From Macrothele yani (taxonomy: Eukaryota; Arthropoda; Arachnida; Araneae; Macrothelidae): 64,000 bases of DNA. The notes beneath the pieces are model-generated. The model worked only from the letters and a program-made list of their open reading frames with translations. It did not search any database and was not told the DNA's origin. Position numbers and translations under genes: made by a program. Within the stretch, counting starts at the first letter, position 1. Each line of letters opens with the position of its first letter. The stretch covers positions 44,606,469 to 44,670,468 of the forward strand of contig CM076996.1 in the NCBI GenBank assembly GCA_039090855.1, in the 5' to 3' direction. Below, one piece after another: positions 1 to 9,823 of the stretch.

Positions 1-151
1 CTTTTCACGCACGACAGGTTCACCGAGAATGGTGCGGCACGTAATATACTTCCAGCATTCGGCAACCCTGTGGACGAAACCAACCGGTGCGCCAAAGAGG
101 TCAAAGGAATGGTAATATGGTCGTCGGCGGTTCTAAGGAATTCGTGATATA
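1..151. other. No recognised feature (left flank)
   Basis: No coding or repeat signature is recognised here. The stretch ends in the TA dinucleotide (150-151) that is the target duplication of the Tc1-like element beginning at 152. Confidence 0.4.
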
Positions 152-298
152 CACTGATCAGTCATTACATTATGACCACCCCCAACCTAGAGAAATAAGC
201 GCGCCTGGGGACCAAACTGTGGCGCAGGTGAAGCTTACGGAGCAGTATTTATAAAACACGAGGACGGGCTTTCGGTTAGTAAAGTGTTCGGAGTCAAA

Positions 299-1560
299 AT
301 GGGAAAAGCTGCCGATTTATCGGAGTTTGATAAAGGACAAATTGTGATGGCACGGTGCCTTGGAACTACGATCTTGGAAACGACGCGGCTTGTGGGTTGT
401 TAACGTGCCGCTATAATGAGTATATATCAAAAGTGGTGCACAGATGGCCAAACGACAAACCATCGTCCAGCCGTGTGTCGCCCGCAGCTCATTGATGCCT
501 GAGGGGAGCGGAGGCTGTCGCGCATTGTTCAGCGCGACCGCAGAGCCACAGCGCAACAATCACACACAGCTACAACAGTCGTGTTCAGGTCATGGTGTCA
601 CATCACACAGTTCATCGCAGCCTTCTGCGAATGGGCCTGCGTAGCCGAAGACTCAGCCGGGTCCCCATGCCCACTGCACGTCATTGCCAACAAAGCATGA
701 AATGTGCCCAAGATCATCGAGATTGGACCGTGGATGATTGGAAGGAAGTGGCCTGATCTGACGAATCAAGATTCCTGGTGCACCACGAAGACGGCCGAGC
801 GCGGATACGCCGATTACCAACGGAAGCTACGGCACCTGGATGCACTGTTGGGAGGAAATAGGCCGGAGATGGCGATACTATGCTGTAGACGAAGTTTTCT
901 TGGGATACTTTAAGCCCCATTATCCCAATAGCACAATCGCTGACAGCTGTCAGGGCCGCCCCGGTGGCGCAGTGGTCTAAGGCGATGGCCTCTGATCATT
1001 CGTCCGAAAGGGTCCGGGTTCGAATCCCGGTGAGGCATGGATGTTGTGTTTGTCTTACGGCACTGGCTCTCTCCCTTCCCTGGAACCAGTGACCCTAAAT
1101 TAGGGACGGGCGACTGCTTATAGCCCATTGAGTTGCTCACGGCGGTCGTTAAACCTCCAATAAAGAAAGAAAAGAAAGAAAGACAGCTGTCAGGTATCTA
1201 AACATCGTTGCGGGCCAAGTTCACCCAATTATGGAAACTGTGTTCCCTGCTGGTGATGGCTATTACCAACAGAATAATGCGCCATGCCACACTGCTTGAA
1301 TGGTCAAGGAGTGGTTCGAGGAACATTCTGGTGACTTTCTGTTAATGCCCTGGCCTTCAAATTCACCTGACGTGAACCCAATCGAACATTTGTGGTTCGA
1401 CTTGGAAAAGCGGGTTCGCGCTAAATCACCACCACCCCAAAATGTATGGGAACTGGAAGACCTGCTGTTGACATTATGATACCAGATACCCCAGGATACC
1501 TACCGCCACGTCATCGAATCGAAGTCTTTGCAGGCTGAACGGTGTCCTACAGCATATTAG
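299..1560 (+). pseudogene. Tc1-like transposase, broken
   Basis: A Tc1 transposase cuts and pastes its own element at TA sites using a DDE/DDD catalytic core. The start [14 protein letters not shown] at 299 matches the N-terminal helix-turn-helix of the family and of the second copy (start at 61517, minus strand). An in-frame TAA at 401-403, right after LVGC, ends the frame at 34 codons. Downstream pieces of the catalytic domain are visible, such as the NPIEHLWF region near 1376-1400 and a C-terminal end at 1558-1560. The coding region is interrupted by a SINE at 955-1181 plus a 13-bp target duplication. It cannot make a functional protein. Confidence 0.8.
955..1181 (+). mobile_element. tRNA-derived SINE, family S1, copy 1 (inside Tc1)
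   Basis: The head carries a Pol III A box (TGGCGCAGTGG, about 968-978) and B box (GGTTCGAATCC, about 1017-1027). A ~130-bp unrelated body and a short A-rich (AAAG)n tail follow. A perfect 13-bp target duplication, gacagctgtcagg, lies at 942-954 and 1182-1194. The paralogous Tc1 copy at about 60870-60890 has only one copy of this 13-mer and no SINE, so it shows the empty site. Related copies are at 7562-8215, 44395-44596 and 53855-54050. The mobilising LINE is not identified. Confidence 0.9.
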
Positions 1561-1635
1561 GTAGGTGATCATAATGTAATGGTTTATCGGTGTATTCCGA
1601 TATGTTTTGCGTTCAGATGACCTTCGACAACACTT

Positions 1636-1790
1636 TTGCAACGATTTACCGGGTTGTGGCCTGTCAGTTACCTTGTACTCTTTTCCTTAGTTTCCTTTGA
1701 TCCCTCTGATCCACCAGCCGTTTTCTTCCGCAGTATCACCGACTTCTGGGAGATTTTTTGCTTGTCACCCCATTCAGGTGTTATCGAATT
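1636..1790 (-). pseudogene. Tc1-like transposase N-terminal fragment (family T3)
   Basis: On nucleotide alignment by eye this stretch is clearly similar to 6937-7070, where the minus strand encodes a Tc1-type helix-turn-helix start. No open frame survives. It is a short relic. Confidence 0.5.
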
Positions 1791-1794
1791 CAAA

Positions 1795-2775
1795 ATATTA
1801 ACATATTTTATTCCATACCGTTGCTTTTGATACTCAGATTAAAACAATTCTCTCTTCCTTCGACACAGTTCAGAACGAAGACCATTTTGCACACGATTTC
1901 TTCTTCAACTAATGGGCAGTTCTCCTCCTAGAAGGAGTGAACTTGCACTGAAGTTTTTCCCAATATCTATGCTTCTAAAAATCCTATTTGAAATATTCTT
2001 CTTTGCGTCGGATAGAGTTCGTGGTAAAGAATGTTTTACATATAATTTCAAAATTTCCGTGACGAACTGTTTTGCACTAGGAGGCGTAAGTGTGTATTTC
2101 TGCTTCCTATGTATTTACGGCAACATCTGTGTTCCTGAAAACCCCAATCGAAAAATTCTTTTTCGGTCAGGTACCACTCACCAAAGAAAACCGTTTGCGC
2201 ATATTTGCTCTTCATAGTAATGCACAGTTTTCCCGTGTAAGAATGAAAACGTGCAAACTTGCTGAAATGAAAACTCTGAAATACCGTCTATGCACGAAAA
2301 TTATTTAAACTAGTACAAATAATCACCATCGACGCTCAGAATCTTTACTAAATTCCTAAAAACAAATAAGTGCAGGTAAACGTTTATCATTCGAAAGCAC
2401 TATGCTCCCATCATCAGACAATATGTGATATCATGTCCCCGTATATATATACACAGTTGCAAACGTAAGGTGACCTAAAACGACAGTCAGGAGCATGCGC
2501 CACATATCAACTGGTGTACCCCCACAGAGTCTCAAAGGAACCTAGACTTTAAGTAACAATGTGCAGAAGATAGTGTATAGTAGGAATACTTCCATTAGTG
2601 AAGTAGTAGGACTGCTAGTGAAGTAATAACACTGCTGACATGTTGCAAGGCAAGGGCATACAAAAAAAAAACAAAAAAACATAATGAAATGGACTGAAAA
2701 AACACTAAATCAGTGGAAATCACTAAAAACATAAGAATTACAAAATGTGTGTAGCACCATCCCGAAGGCCCGCTA
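1795..2775. other. AT-rich stretch without a gene
   Basis: No supportable coding region is seen; short open frames here have no recognisable domain. The right part (about 2340-2775) may be the 3' non-coding region of the minus-strand Penelope-like element that follows. It includes a (TA)n run near 2442. Confidence 0.35.
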
Positions 2776-2779
2776 CCAT

Positions 2780-4870
2780 GGAAAGAAATCCGTCCATGGC
2801 CGTGGAACCTCGCATGGGTACGAGTCATTACAAAACAAATCTCGATGAGTGAAGATACATAAGCTTTCGGCTAAAAGCAATGAGGGTGTATCTTGATGGG
2901 TAGACAGGACATGAGCCTGATCCCAGAGGGGGTGGTGGGTACCACCGAGGGTTAGTCTGGCCAGTGACTTGTTCTGGTCCCCCATTCTCACACCAGTGTT
3001 CAGACAAGCACGTCTGAAGAAATCGCTTGGTGGAACCTATGTAGAGTTTCGCGTCAGCTTCCACAGCTTGCATGGGAATGCAATAAACATCATGTCGTTC
3101 CTGCTGTGCCACTAGATCCCTGCCTGTCTGCTTTGATTATTGAAAGAATGTTGGTAGTCTTGACACCAATTCCCAAATCATGACGTTTGCAGATGTTCTT
3201 CAAAACCGCCACAGACTTACGGTGCAAAATCAATTGAACCAACATATCTCAAGTTGGATCCATTTCTCTGAAGAGTTGTAGTTGATCGATCCGTTAGGTT
3301 TCTAAGTAACTTATGCACAAAAGTGCCGTCATATCCATGCACACAGACAATGTCCTTAATTTTATGAATTTCATTACTGCGTAATTCGGCACTCGAAGAA
3401 TGCGTTATGGCCCGTTTGACCAAAAATCTGATGGCCGAAAGCTTGTAGTCCATGGGATAAGACGATTGAAACGGTATGATTGACCTGGTCATTGAAGGTT
3501 TCCTGTACACTGAAAATTGGAGAGTATGATCAAGCGGATTCCTAGCCAGGAAAAGGTCAAGGAATGGCAACGAATAGTCAGCCTCAATTTCGAACGTAAA
3601 CGATATTGAGGGATATTGGTTTGACATGTATTCAGTAAACTGGGAAAGATGATCCTAAGAGTATTTACAGAAAATCAAAATATCGTCCACGTAACTAATA
3701 TATGCCAATGGTCTGTTAGTCCAAGAGGAGAGAGCAGTGTCCTCTAAATGTTGCAAAAATAAAAATCAGCAATTACTGGGGACAGAGGGGAACCCATGGG
3801 TACCCCACTCTCCTGTTTGATTATAACACATTATATCTAAAAATGGCACGGTTTTTAATGACTCTCAGGACATTCAAGATGGCTTCAACGTCTACAGCAC
3901 AATCTCCCCGTGTTAAGAGTTTGGTTTCGATAATCGAGTGCGGCTGATCCACTGGTCTGCTGGGAAAGAGTGAAGCAACATCCAGTGATGCCAATATGAT
4001 GGAACACGTTGTGAGTTGAGGCCTTTTATTCTTTCTAAAGCTTGAAAAGAACTAATAGTCACTGAAAATGCCGAACCGTATGTTAAAGGTTTAAAATATT
4101 TAGCCATTGCCTGTTCTAATCCGTGGAGGGGATTAACCCTTCCTGAAACCAATGGTCGAACCAGCATACCATCCTTGTAAGTTTTAATAGTACCAAACAA
4201 AGCTGGTACCTTGCTTCAACTGGGACTGTGAAATTGATCACCAAAAATAGACCGTAGTGCCGAGTGGTTCTGTAAACGGCTGAGAGTAGAAACTGTAGTC
4301 CTAGTTCGATCCTTGTGCACCATAGAATGCGGAATCTGGTCAATGGCAGAAAGCATTTTGTCTTGATAAGCCGACTGATCTAAAATGGCTATTTGATTTG
4401 TCTTGTCTGAAGGCACAACCGCAATGTGAGGGTGGTGCAGTAGTTTTTGAGCTGAAGTCGTTCTTCACGAAAAATCCGATCAGAGTCTGAAACGGGTAGT
4501 CGGTTACGAATGACTCAGCTGCCGGAACATTTATCAGCTGGTAGAAACCTGAAAACTTTCTCTACCTGGGGTATAAACCTGAGTTTATTAGGGCGAGGCT
4601 CGGAGTAGGCGAATTTTAAGCCCCGAGACAGGGCTGTCTCCCAAGAACTACTTAATTCAACACTGCTGAGATGCAAAAAAGGGGCAGTGTGATTAGAAGA
4701 AGAATATCGAGAAGTGAGTGCTTTGTTCGAATCCTTAAACTGTAGACTCTCAGAAACTAACGCTGAAAGTTTCTTAATATGAGTATTCTGGGTTTTAATA
4801 CATTCAGATTGAATCGTACTTAGCTTGCAAAATAATCATGAAATGCCAGTTTTTCCGCCAGAGGGTTTAG
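2780..4870 (-). pseudogene. Penelope-like retroelement ORF (RT plus GIY-YIG endonuclease), broken
   Basis: Penelope-like elements encode one protein with a telomerase-like reverse transcriptase and usually a C-terminal GIY-YIG endonuclease. Read on the minus strand the order fits. An N-terminal region ends in SRGLKFAY (about 4600). A fingers region follows with IKTYKDGMLVRPLVSG (near 4180). Next come QESGVPMGSPLSPVIA (about 3765-3815), the YVDD active site (3682-3693), SLPFLDLFL and VYRKP (about 3495-3560), and then the endonuclease with VYCIP and LYIGSTKR (about 3020-3085). The usual Arg of the next helix is Cys (TCLSEH). Several frameshifts separate the blocks, so this is a pseudogene. Family assignment is firm, clade is not. 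Confidence 0.85.
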
Positions 4871-5155
4871 ATGTACAAAGGTTGGACAACGAAACATGGG
4901 TTTAGGACACAACAATTTACTAGTATGGTGTAGAGCATCCTTTGAAGGCCCGTACAGCTGCAATTCGTCGTGGAAAGGGCCGATCAGTGACTAAAGGGAT
5001 TTGAAGCCATTCCACTTGCAGAAAAGTGACTAGTTCACGACGTGATGCTGGTGGAGGAAAAACGTTTCTTGACTCGCTCCTCCGGAACACTCCAGAGTGG
5101 CTCAACAATGTTCAAGTTGGGTGACTGTGCACTGTGCAGACCATGACAGATGTTC

Positions 5156-5337
5156 TGTAACGTACCAGGAGATGTGACGTACCTGCCAGAAGGACGCACA
5201 CGACATAAAGGCAGATAGGAATCAGAATAAAAAATGTCCGCGTAGCTTAATTGGTAGAGCAACTTATTCCGGAATGAGTGGACCCGGGTTCGAACCCCGG
5301 CGCGGATAAAAATGACGGAGAAATTCACTTCGTTATA
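5156..5337 (+). repeat. TRIM copy 1, 5' LTR (182 bp)
   Basis: Begins TGTAACGTACC and ends CTTCGTTATA. It is identical to the 3' LTR. Relative to copy 2 at 30022 it has about 20 extra bases at its 5' edge, where the TGTRACGTA start is duplicated. Confidence 0.9.
5236..5307 (+). tRNA. tRNA-like sequence in the 5' LTR
   Basis: It is 72 nt long. The acceptor arms GTCCGCG and CGCGGAT pair over all seven positions (one G-T). A box TAGCTTAATTGG and B box GGTTCGAACCC are intact. The anticodon stem ACTTA/TGAGT encloses an 8-nt loop instead of 7, so it is probably a tRNA-derived Pol III promoter and not a decoding tRNA. Confidence 0.7.
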
Positions 5338-5338
5338 A

Positions 5339-5350
5339 TGGCGCCCGGAC
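5339..5350 (+). promoter_or_regulatory. Primer binding site of TRIM copy 1
   Basis: TGGCGCCCGGAC lies one base inside the 5' LTR. It matches, with one change, the start of the lysine-tRNA-complementary site used by many LTR elements. Copy 2 has TGGCGCCCGAAC. Confidence 0.75.
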
Positions 5351-5376
5351 TATCCGGATGACCCGACCGTTCAAAA

Positions 5377-5413
5377 TCTCGCATTGGTGTGATGTTATTT
5401 CCACACCGCGAGA
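5377..5413 (+). other. Conserved bulged hairpin in the TRIM interior
   Basis: TCTCGC and GGTGTG pair with CACACC and GCGAGA around a 10-nt loop, with a 3-nt bulge on the 5' side. It is conserved in copy 2 at 30223-30259. Its position after the primer site suggests a packaging or dimerisation signal (inference). Confidence 0.6.
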
Positions 5414-5437
5414 TAGGAAAAATATGAGCAGCACTTC

Positions 5438-5465
5438 GAAAGAAAGAAAAATAAGGGGGAGATGA
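5438..5465 (+). promoter_or_regulatory. Polypurine tract of TRIM copy 1
   Basis: A purine-rich run ending AAGGGGGAGATGA directly abuts the TG start of the 3' LTR, the expected place for plus-strand priming. Confidence 0.7.
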
Positions 5466-5647
5466 TGTAACGTACCAGGAGATGTGACGTACCTGCCAGA
5501 AGGACGCACACGACATAAAGGCAGATAGGAATCAGAATAAAAAATGTCCGCGTAGCTTAATTGGTAGAGCAACTTATTCCGGAATGAGTGGACCCGGGTT
5601 CGAACCCCGGCGCGGATAAAAATGACGGAGAAATTCACTTCGTTATA
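5466..5647 (+). repeat. TRIM copy 1, 3' LTR (182 bp)
   Basis: Identical to the 5' LTR. It is followed by the GTTC target duplication (5648-5651) and the resumed Tc1 coding sequence. Confidence 0.9.
5546..5617 (+). tRNA. tRNA-like sequence in the 3' LTR
   Basis: The same 72-nt cloverleaf-like sequence as at 5236-5307, with intact acceptor pairing and A and B boxes. Confidence 0.7.
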
Positions 5648-6679
5648 GTTCAACCTCACTTTCATTCTCAGTAAACCACTCTTCCATCCGTTTGGCGCTG
5701 TGTATCGGTGTGTTATCATCCTCATACACGGTTCCACCGTCAGGGTACAATATTTGAATCATTGGGTGCATCTGATCCTCCAGAATTGTGCGATAGTCCT
5801 TGGCAGTTATGTGCCCATCAAGAACATTCATCGGGCCGACAGTCTGCCACGATATTGCAGCCCAAACCATCACCGATCCACTTCCGTGCTTCACTGTGGG
5901 CAATAAACAGACCGAGTGGTAAGCCTGTGAGGGATGTCTCCACACGTAAACTCTTCCGGCTGTGGGAAAGGCAGGGAAGAACGATTCATCGGAGAACAAT
6001 ACACATTTCACGTTGTCCAACGTCCACGATGGCACCACTACAACCGACGTTTGGCATTCACACTGGTGATCCAGGGTTTGACGATAGCAACACGACCGTG
6101 AATGTTGACTCGGTGAAGCTTCCAACGAACAGCTTTGATGGAAATAGTGAGTTTCGGTGCGTATTCAACTTGAGTTGGACAGCTGTGGTTTTATGTCTTT
6201 TGGCTACCATCCGTGTTAGCACTCGGACGTCCCTATCAGATCTTACCTCGATAGTTACTCCTATTGGATGTGGTTCTCCCCTCTTGCTGGTATGCCGACA
6301 TGACCCTGGATACCGTGGCTCCTGACACACCACGAAGACTTGCTGTCTTGAACACAAATACACCGGCGAGACGCCCACCAACTATCTGTCCTCTTCGAAA
6401 CTTGCATATGTCTCCCATTATGTTGTGTGGATTGCACTTTTTGACGTCCAGATGTGCTACTGTTCTGCTAATGCAACCTTCACACTTTGCTCTCATTGAT
6501 CGACTGCGAAATTGATGCAGGCTGGCCACCAGATAGCGCGTACAGCGGCGTGGCACGTGGGGTGCTATTTGCGCAGGTGTTTCGGTTTCGTCGTCCACTC
6601 CCTGCATATCCTATTTTCCTTTATATCTGCGTCTCTAACTGTCCGATTTGAACACTTATTGCTTTGTCGGACAGTTACT

Positions 6680-6936
6680 ATTGAAGAATGTTCGGCATAT
6701 GATTTCTAATTTTTCGTGGCGCACAATTTTGCTACTATAGGGCGTAATTTCATATTTCTGTTAAAAGCATATTTGCAAAAATAAATGCGTGTCTAAAAAC
6801 CAAGTTAAAAAACTCCTTTTTCCGTCAGATATATTTAGGGGGGCTGTTGTAGCCCATTTGCGACATACGTGGTCCGTTTGGAGATGATCCACGACACATT
6901 AGTTGTAAATTCCGCAATGATTTTCAGGGTTTTGGT
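6680..6936. other. No gene recognised
   Basis: AT-rich spacer between two Tc1 relics; nothing supportable is seen. Confidence 0.3.
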
Positions 6937-7173
6937 CTATCTGTTTACTTTCTCGACTTTCCCCAGTCTCTTTTGACCTCTCTGATCCTTCAGCTGTGTT
7001 CGTCCACAGAATCGGCGATTGCTGGAAATTTTGTCGGTGTCGAACCATTCACGAGAAACTCTTGCTATGGCTGTGAGTGAAAAGTCCAAAAAAAGAGTCG
7101 TTCTGGAGATGGCCCCACCTGTATGCTTGGCGCCAACTATCATGGCATGTTCAAAGTCGCTCAGATCACTCAT
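6937..7173 (-). pseudogene. Tc1-like transposase N-terminal fragment (family T3)
   Basis: Read from 7173 on the minus strand the frame starts MSDLSDFEHAMIVGAKHTGG, followed by LDFSLTAIARVSREW and FCGRTQLKDQRGQKRL. This is the helix-turn-helix region of a Tc1 transposase (usual pattern DLSDFERGMIVGAR). Only the DNA-binding part remains; no catalytic domain follows. A diverged relative is at 1636-1790. Confidence 0.65.
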
Positions 7174-7350
7174 TTCGCCCGTTCTGACCTTCAGTCGATA
7201 GCTAAGTGATGTTCGACGAGATGGTCTATCTGATTTATTCGAAAACCGAACTCACTTGCAGTCTTACGCATTGGAGTGAGCCATTTATGTGACCAGCGAA
7301 GGTATGCCCAATAATCTGGCATCTCATTTATGGTGCAAATGAAACAAAAT

Positions 7351-7378
7351 GAAAAAAAAAAAAAAAAAAAAAAAAAAA
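7351..7378. repeat. Poly(A) tract
   Basis: A run of about 27 A residues followed by TCAGC. It could be the tail of an unrecognised retroelement, but no body is identified upstream. Confidence 0.5.
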
Positions 7379-7440
7379 TCAGCATCAGGTTTAAGCATGA
7401 ATTTTACTAATTTCTTTTCATCACTCTGGTGCTCGAGTGG

Positions 7441-7559
7441 CCTAATTGTGTATTGAAGCCGGAGGGGCTTATTTTGAATAATAAACCAAAACAAATAATA
7501 ATTTCTTGTTTCTATTTCATTTTACAGACACAGTCTTAAAAATTCTTTGCCACACTGTG
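7441..7559 (+). mobile_element. Mariner 3' end fragment (family M3)
   Basis: The 3' UTR and terminal inverted repeat match those of the complete element at 44599-45911, where the same sequence lies on the minus strand. The end CCACACTGTG is followed by TA (7560-7561). The rest of the element is missing. Confidence 0.75.
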
Positions 7560-7561
7560 TA

Positions 7562-8215
7562 TGTCCCTTTTTAAAGGGATTGTCCGTCGTGGTCCAAGCG
7601 CTGGCTTATGACCATTCGTACGAGATGGGTCCGGATTCTAATCCCGGTGAGGCATGGATGTTGGGTTTTTCTTACGGCACTGGCTCTCTCCCTTTCCTGG
7701 AACCAGTGGCCCTACATTCGGGATGGACGACTGCTTATTATAGCCCATTCAGTTGCTCACGGTGGTCGTATATAGCCCATTCAGTTGCTCATGGTGGTCG
7801 TATATAGCCCATTCAGTTGCTCACGGTGGTCGTATATAGCCCATTCAGTTGCTCACGGTGGTCGTATATAGCCCATTCAGTTGCTCACGGTGGTCGTATA
7901 TAGCCCATTCAGTTGCTCACGGTGGTCGTATATTGCCCATTCAGTTGCTCACGGTGGTCGTATATAGCCCATTCAGTTGCTCACGGTGGTCGTATATAGC
8001 CCATTCAGTTGCTCACGGTGGTCGTATATTGCCCATTCAGTTGCTCACGGTGGTCGTATATAGCCCATTCAGTTGCTCACGGTGGTCGTATATAGCCTAT
8101 TCAGTTGCTCACGGTGGTCGTATATAGCCCATTTAGTTGCTCACGGTGGTCGCATATTGCCCATTCATTTGCTCACGGTGGTCGTATATAGCCCATTCAG
8201 TTGCTCACGGTGGTC
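7562..8215 (+). mobile_element. tRNA-derived SINE S1, copy 2, with expanded tail
   Basis: The head (about 7577-7655) has an A-box-like region and a B box decayed to GGATTCTAATCC. The body matches copy 1 (GGCACTGGCTCTCTCCC and so on). The ~30-bp tail segment that occurs once in the other copies is here repeated about 15 times. The head abuts the mariner end at 7559, and the same junction occurs at 44560-44600. Confidence 0.8.
7742..8215 (+). repeat. 32-bp minisatellite, about 14.8 copies, in the SINE tail
   Basis: The unit starts AGCCCATTCAGTTGCTCACG. Units begin at 7742, 7774 and so on to 8190 with a strict 32-bp period (14 x 32 = 448), plus a 26-base partial unit. Only a few substitutions separate units, so the expansion is recent. 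Confidence 0.95.
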
Positions 8216-8508
8216 CCCCCTCCCCCTCCAAAGTGATGACCCATGCACTTCACAAGGATCATCGTTCTCACTGTTCAGATTTGCGAATTCGAAAAAGTAA
8301 ATTCCAATTGGACTAAGATCTCGAGTGATACGGTGTTAACAGAAGGACGGACTAAATTTAGTAGACTTCTTATGTTGTTTGTTTCCTTGAGAGGAGGAAT
8401 GTGCTGAGTTGTGAAACACTACGTGCTACGGTGTAGGCAAAGCCGTCCAGAATATATTGGTTGATCTATAAGTTCATGCCAATTTTTTCACCGCACTACA
8501 GGAATGTA

Positions 8509-9798
8509 TTGGGTTGTCGGAAAAGTCATGACGTATTTTAGCCATGTTTTGCAAAGGTCATTTACTGATAGAAAGAACAAAGATTAATCAATGATATAAT
8601 GCCCGTTTTGTTTGATAACCTTTTGTCATCTTTCGGTAAGCTGCAGAATGCCTCGTTCATAGAAGGACCTGTCTTTCGTGGCGAAAAATTGTACAAGCTG
8701 CTGATTTACAGTCTCATCTGAATTGAACGTTATACCACGCAAAGACTGTTGAAGAGAGCGAAACAAGTGGAAGTCTGACGGCTCAAGGTCAGGCGAGTAT
8801 GCTGGGTGTGGCAACATATCCTCACCCAAGCTCCAATAATTTTTGGCGGGTGATCAAACTTGTGTGTGGTCTCGCGTTGTCGTGATGGGACACAACACCT
8901 TTACGATGAACGAGCTCTGGACGTTTCTGGATGATGGATTCGTTCAAACTGTCCAATTGCCGACAATACACATTCGAATTGATTGTTTGGTTCCGTGTTA
9001 GGAGCTCGAAAAACACGACACCTTTAAAATCCCACCACACTGAGACCAGAACCTTCCGCTGATGAATGTCTGCTTCGGATGTCGTTTGATGCAAAGCAGC
9101 ACGTCGGGACCAAGACCTTTTGTACAGCACATTGCTGTACACAATCCACTTTTCGTCACCTGTTATCAGTCGCTTCAAAAAAGGATCGTTTTCCTCACGT
9201 TTAGTGAGCATATTGCAGATGTTTATACACACCGTCAATTGAGCTTCGTTGAGTTCACGAGGAACCCACACATCGAGCTTGCTTACGTATCCCAGCTTCT
9301 TCAAATGGTCGTGAACGCTTGAATAATGGATGTGGAAGGTGTCTGTAATCTCTCGTGTCGTGTAACGTGGGTTTGACTCGATCAATGCCTTGATTTGGTC
9401 GTCATCAACCTCGGTGGGCTTCCCCGACCGAGGAGCATCGTTGAGGTCAAAATCACCAGCACGGAATTGTGTGAACCACCGCTGGCACTAACGTTCTTGT
9501 AGAGCATTATCACAGTACACTTTACGCAACTTTTCACATGCTTGACGCGCGTTCTTCCCTTTACGGAAGTAAAACAGTAAAATATGGCGAAAATGCACAG
9601 TTTGGTCTTCCATCTTCAACTTGATGTCAAATCTCCGCAAATCAACCAAATCGCTCACTATTCCTTTTATACTGCAGTTAGAACTGACACCTGTCGAATG
9701 CCATAGCGATAACAGAGCTGCGCATGCCTCTAATACTTCCAAAACAGCCCATCCGCCATCAGGTGCCAAAATACGTCATGACTTTTCCGACAACCCAA
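8509..9798 (-). mobile_element. Mariner element, family M1, copy 1 (nested in M2)
   Basis: The ends TTGGGTTGTCGGAAAAGTCA (8509) and its inverted match (to 9798) are flanked by TA at 8507-8508 and 9799-9800. At 1290 bp it is a normal mariner length. A second copy is at 41401-42680. Confidence 0.95.
8584..9613 (-). pseudogene. Mariner (M1) transposase, broken
   Basis: The start at 9613 (MEDQTVHFRHILLFYF) is followed by two helix-turn-helix segments. The D,D34D catalytic core is visible: ITGDEKWIVY, HHDNARPHTS and YSPDLEPSDFHLF. The end GHYIID is at 8584. It is broken by an in-frame TAG near 9488 (QER*CQRW) and a frameshift near 8825. All three catalytic Asp residues are still encoded. Confidence 0.9.
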
Positions 9799-9823
9799 TA
9801 TTACATCAGAAGAGAAAACGGCA

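Larger units (their letters stand above)
152..1592 (+). mobile_element. Tc1-like DNA transposon, family T1, copy A (with SINE inside)
   Basis: Inverted ends of about 30 bp, sharing the core CATTACATTATGA, lie at 152-181 and 1562-1592. Each is flanked by a TA target duplication (150-151 and 1593-1594), as expected of the IS630-Tc1-mariner superfamily. A second copy of the same family lies at 60454-63822. The element is about 1.2 kb without the SINE at 955-1181. A TATA-like stretch at 245-255 precedes the start codon at 299. The boundaries are well supported; the transposase is dead. Confidence 0.85.
5156..5647 (+). mobile_element. TRIM (miniature LTR retrotransposon) with tRNA-like LTRs, copy 1
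   Basis: Two identical 182-bp direct repeats (5156-5337 and 5466-5647) bound a 128-bp internal region, and the 4-bp duplication GTTC flanks the unit (5152-5155, 5648-5651). The internal region starts one base after the left LTR with TGGCGCCCGGAC, a lysine-tRNA-type primer binding site. It ends in a purine-rich tract just before the right LTR. No coding capacity is present, so it must use the proteins of another LTR element. Each LTR carries a complete 72-nt tRNA-like sequence. Identical LTRs suggest a young insertion. Confidence 0.9.
4920..6418 (-). pseudogene. Tc1-like transposase, interrupted by a TRIM
   Basis: The start at 6418 reads MGDICKFRRGQIVGGRLAG, typical of the Tc1 helix-turn-helix. 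Catalytic blocks follow: VLFSDESFF (first Asp), GSGSVMVWAAISW, EDDNTPIHSA (second acidic residue), and after the insertion AQSPNLNIVEPLW (third acidic residue). The end is at 4920. Without the insert and one 4-bp duplication the frame crosses the junction cleanly, and the coding length is about 1.0 kb (about 334 residues, normal for Tc1). Frameshifts in the N-terminal half (near 6290-6340 and 6060-6120) show that decay is not due to the insertion alone. Confidence 0.8.
4876..6678 (-). mobile_element. Tc1-like transposon, family T2 (with TRIM inside)
   Basis: The left end CAAAGGTTGGACAACG at 4876 follows a TA at 4874-4875. The right end near 6678 is a weaker match and is tentative. The body encodes a Tc1 transposase on the minus strand and is split by the 492-bp LTR element at 5156-5647. 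Confidence 0.65.

Noticed and set aside
2340..2450. Hammerhead ribozyme in the 3' region of the Penelope-like element
   Set aside because: CTGATGA is present on the minus strand near 2416, but the required GAAA and supporting stems are not found.
5236..5307. Functional decoding tRNA gene
   Set aside because: The sequence lies inside an LTR, is duplicated with it, and its anticodon loop has 8 instead of 7 nt. It is reported as tRNA-like instead.
7742..8215. CRISPR array
   Set aside because: The array has no spacers; units are directly contiguous in a SINE tail of a eukaryotic genome.
7849..8300. Repetitive protein in the 32-bp array
   Set aside because: The 32-bp period is not a multiple of three; the frames exist only because the unit lacks stops. 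There is no domain or start context.
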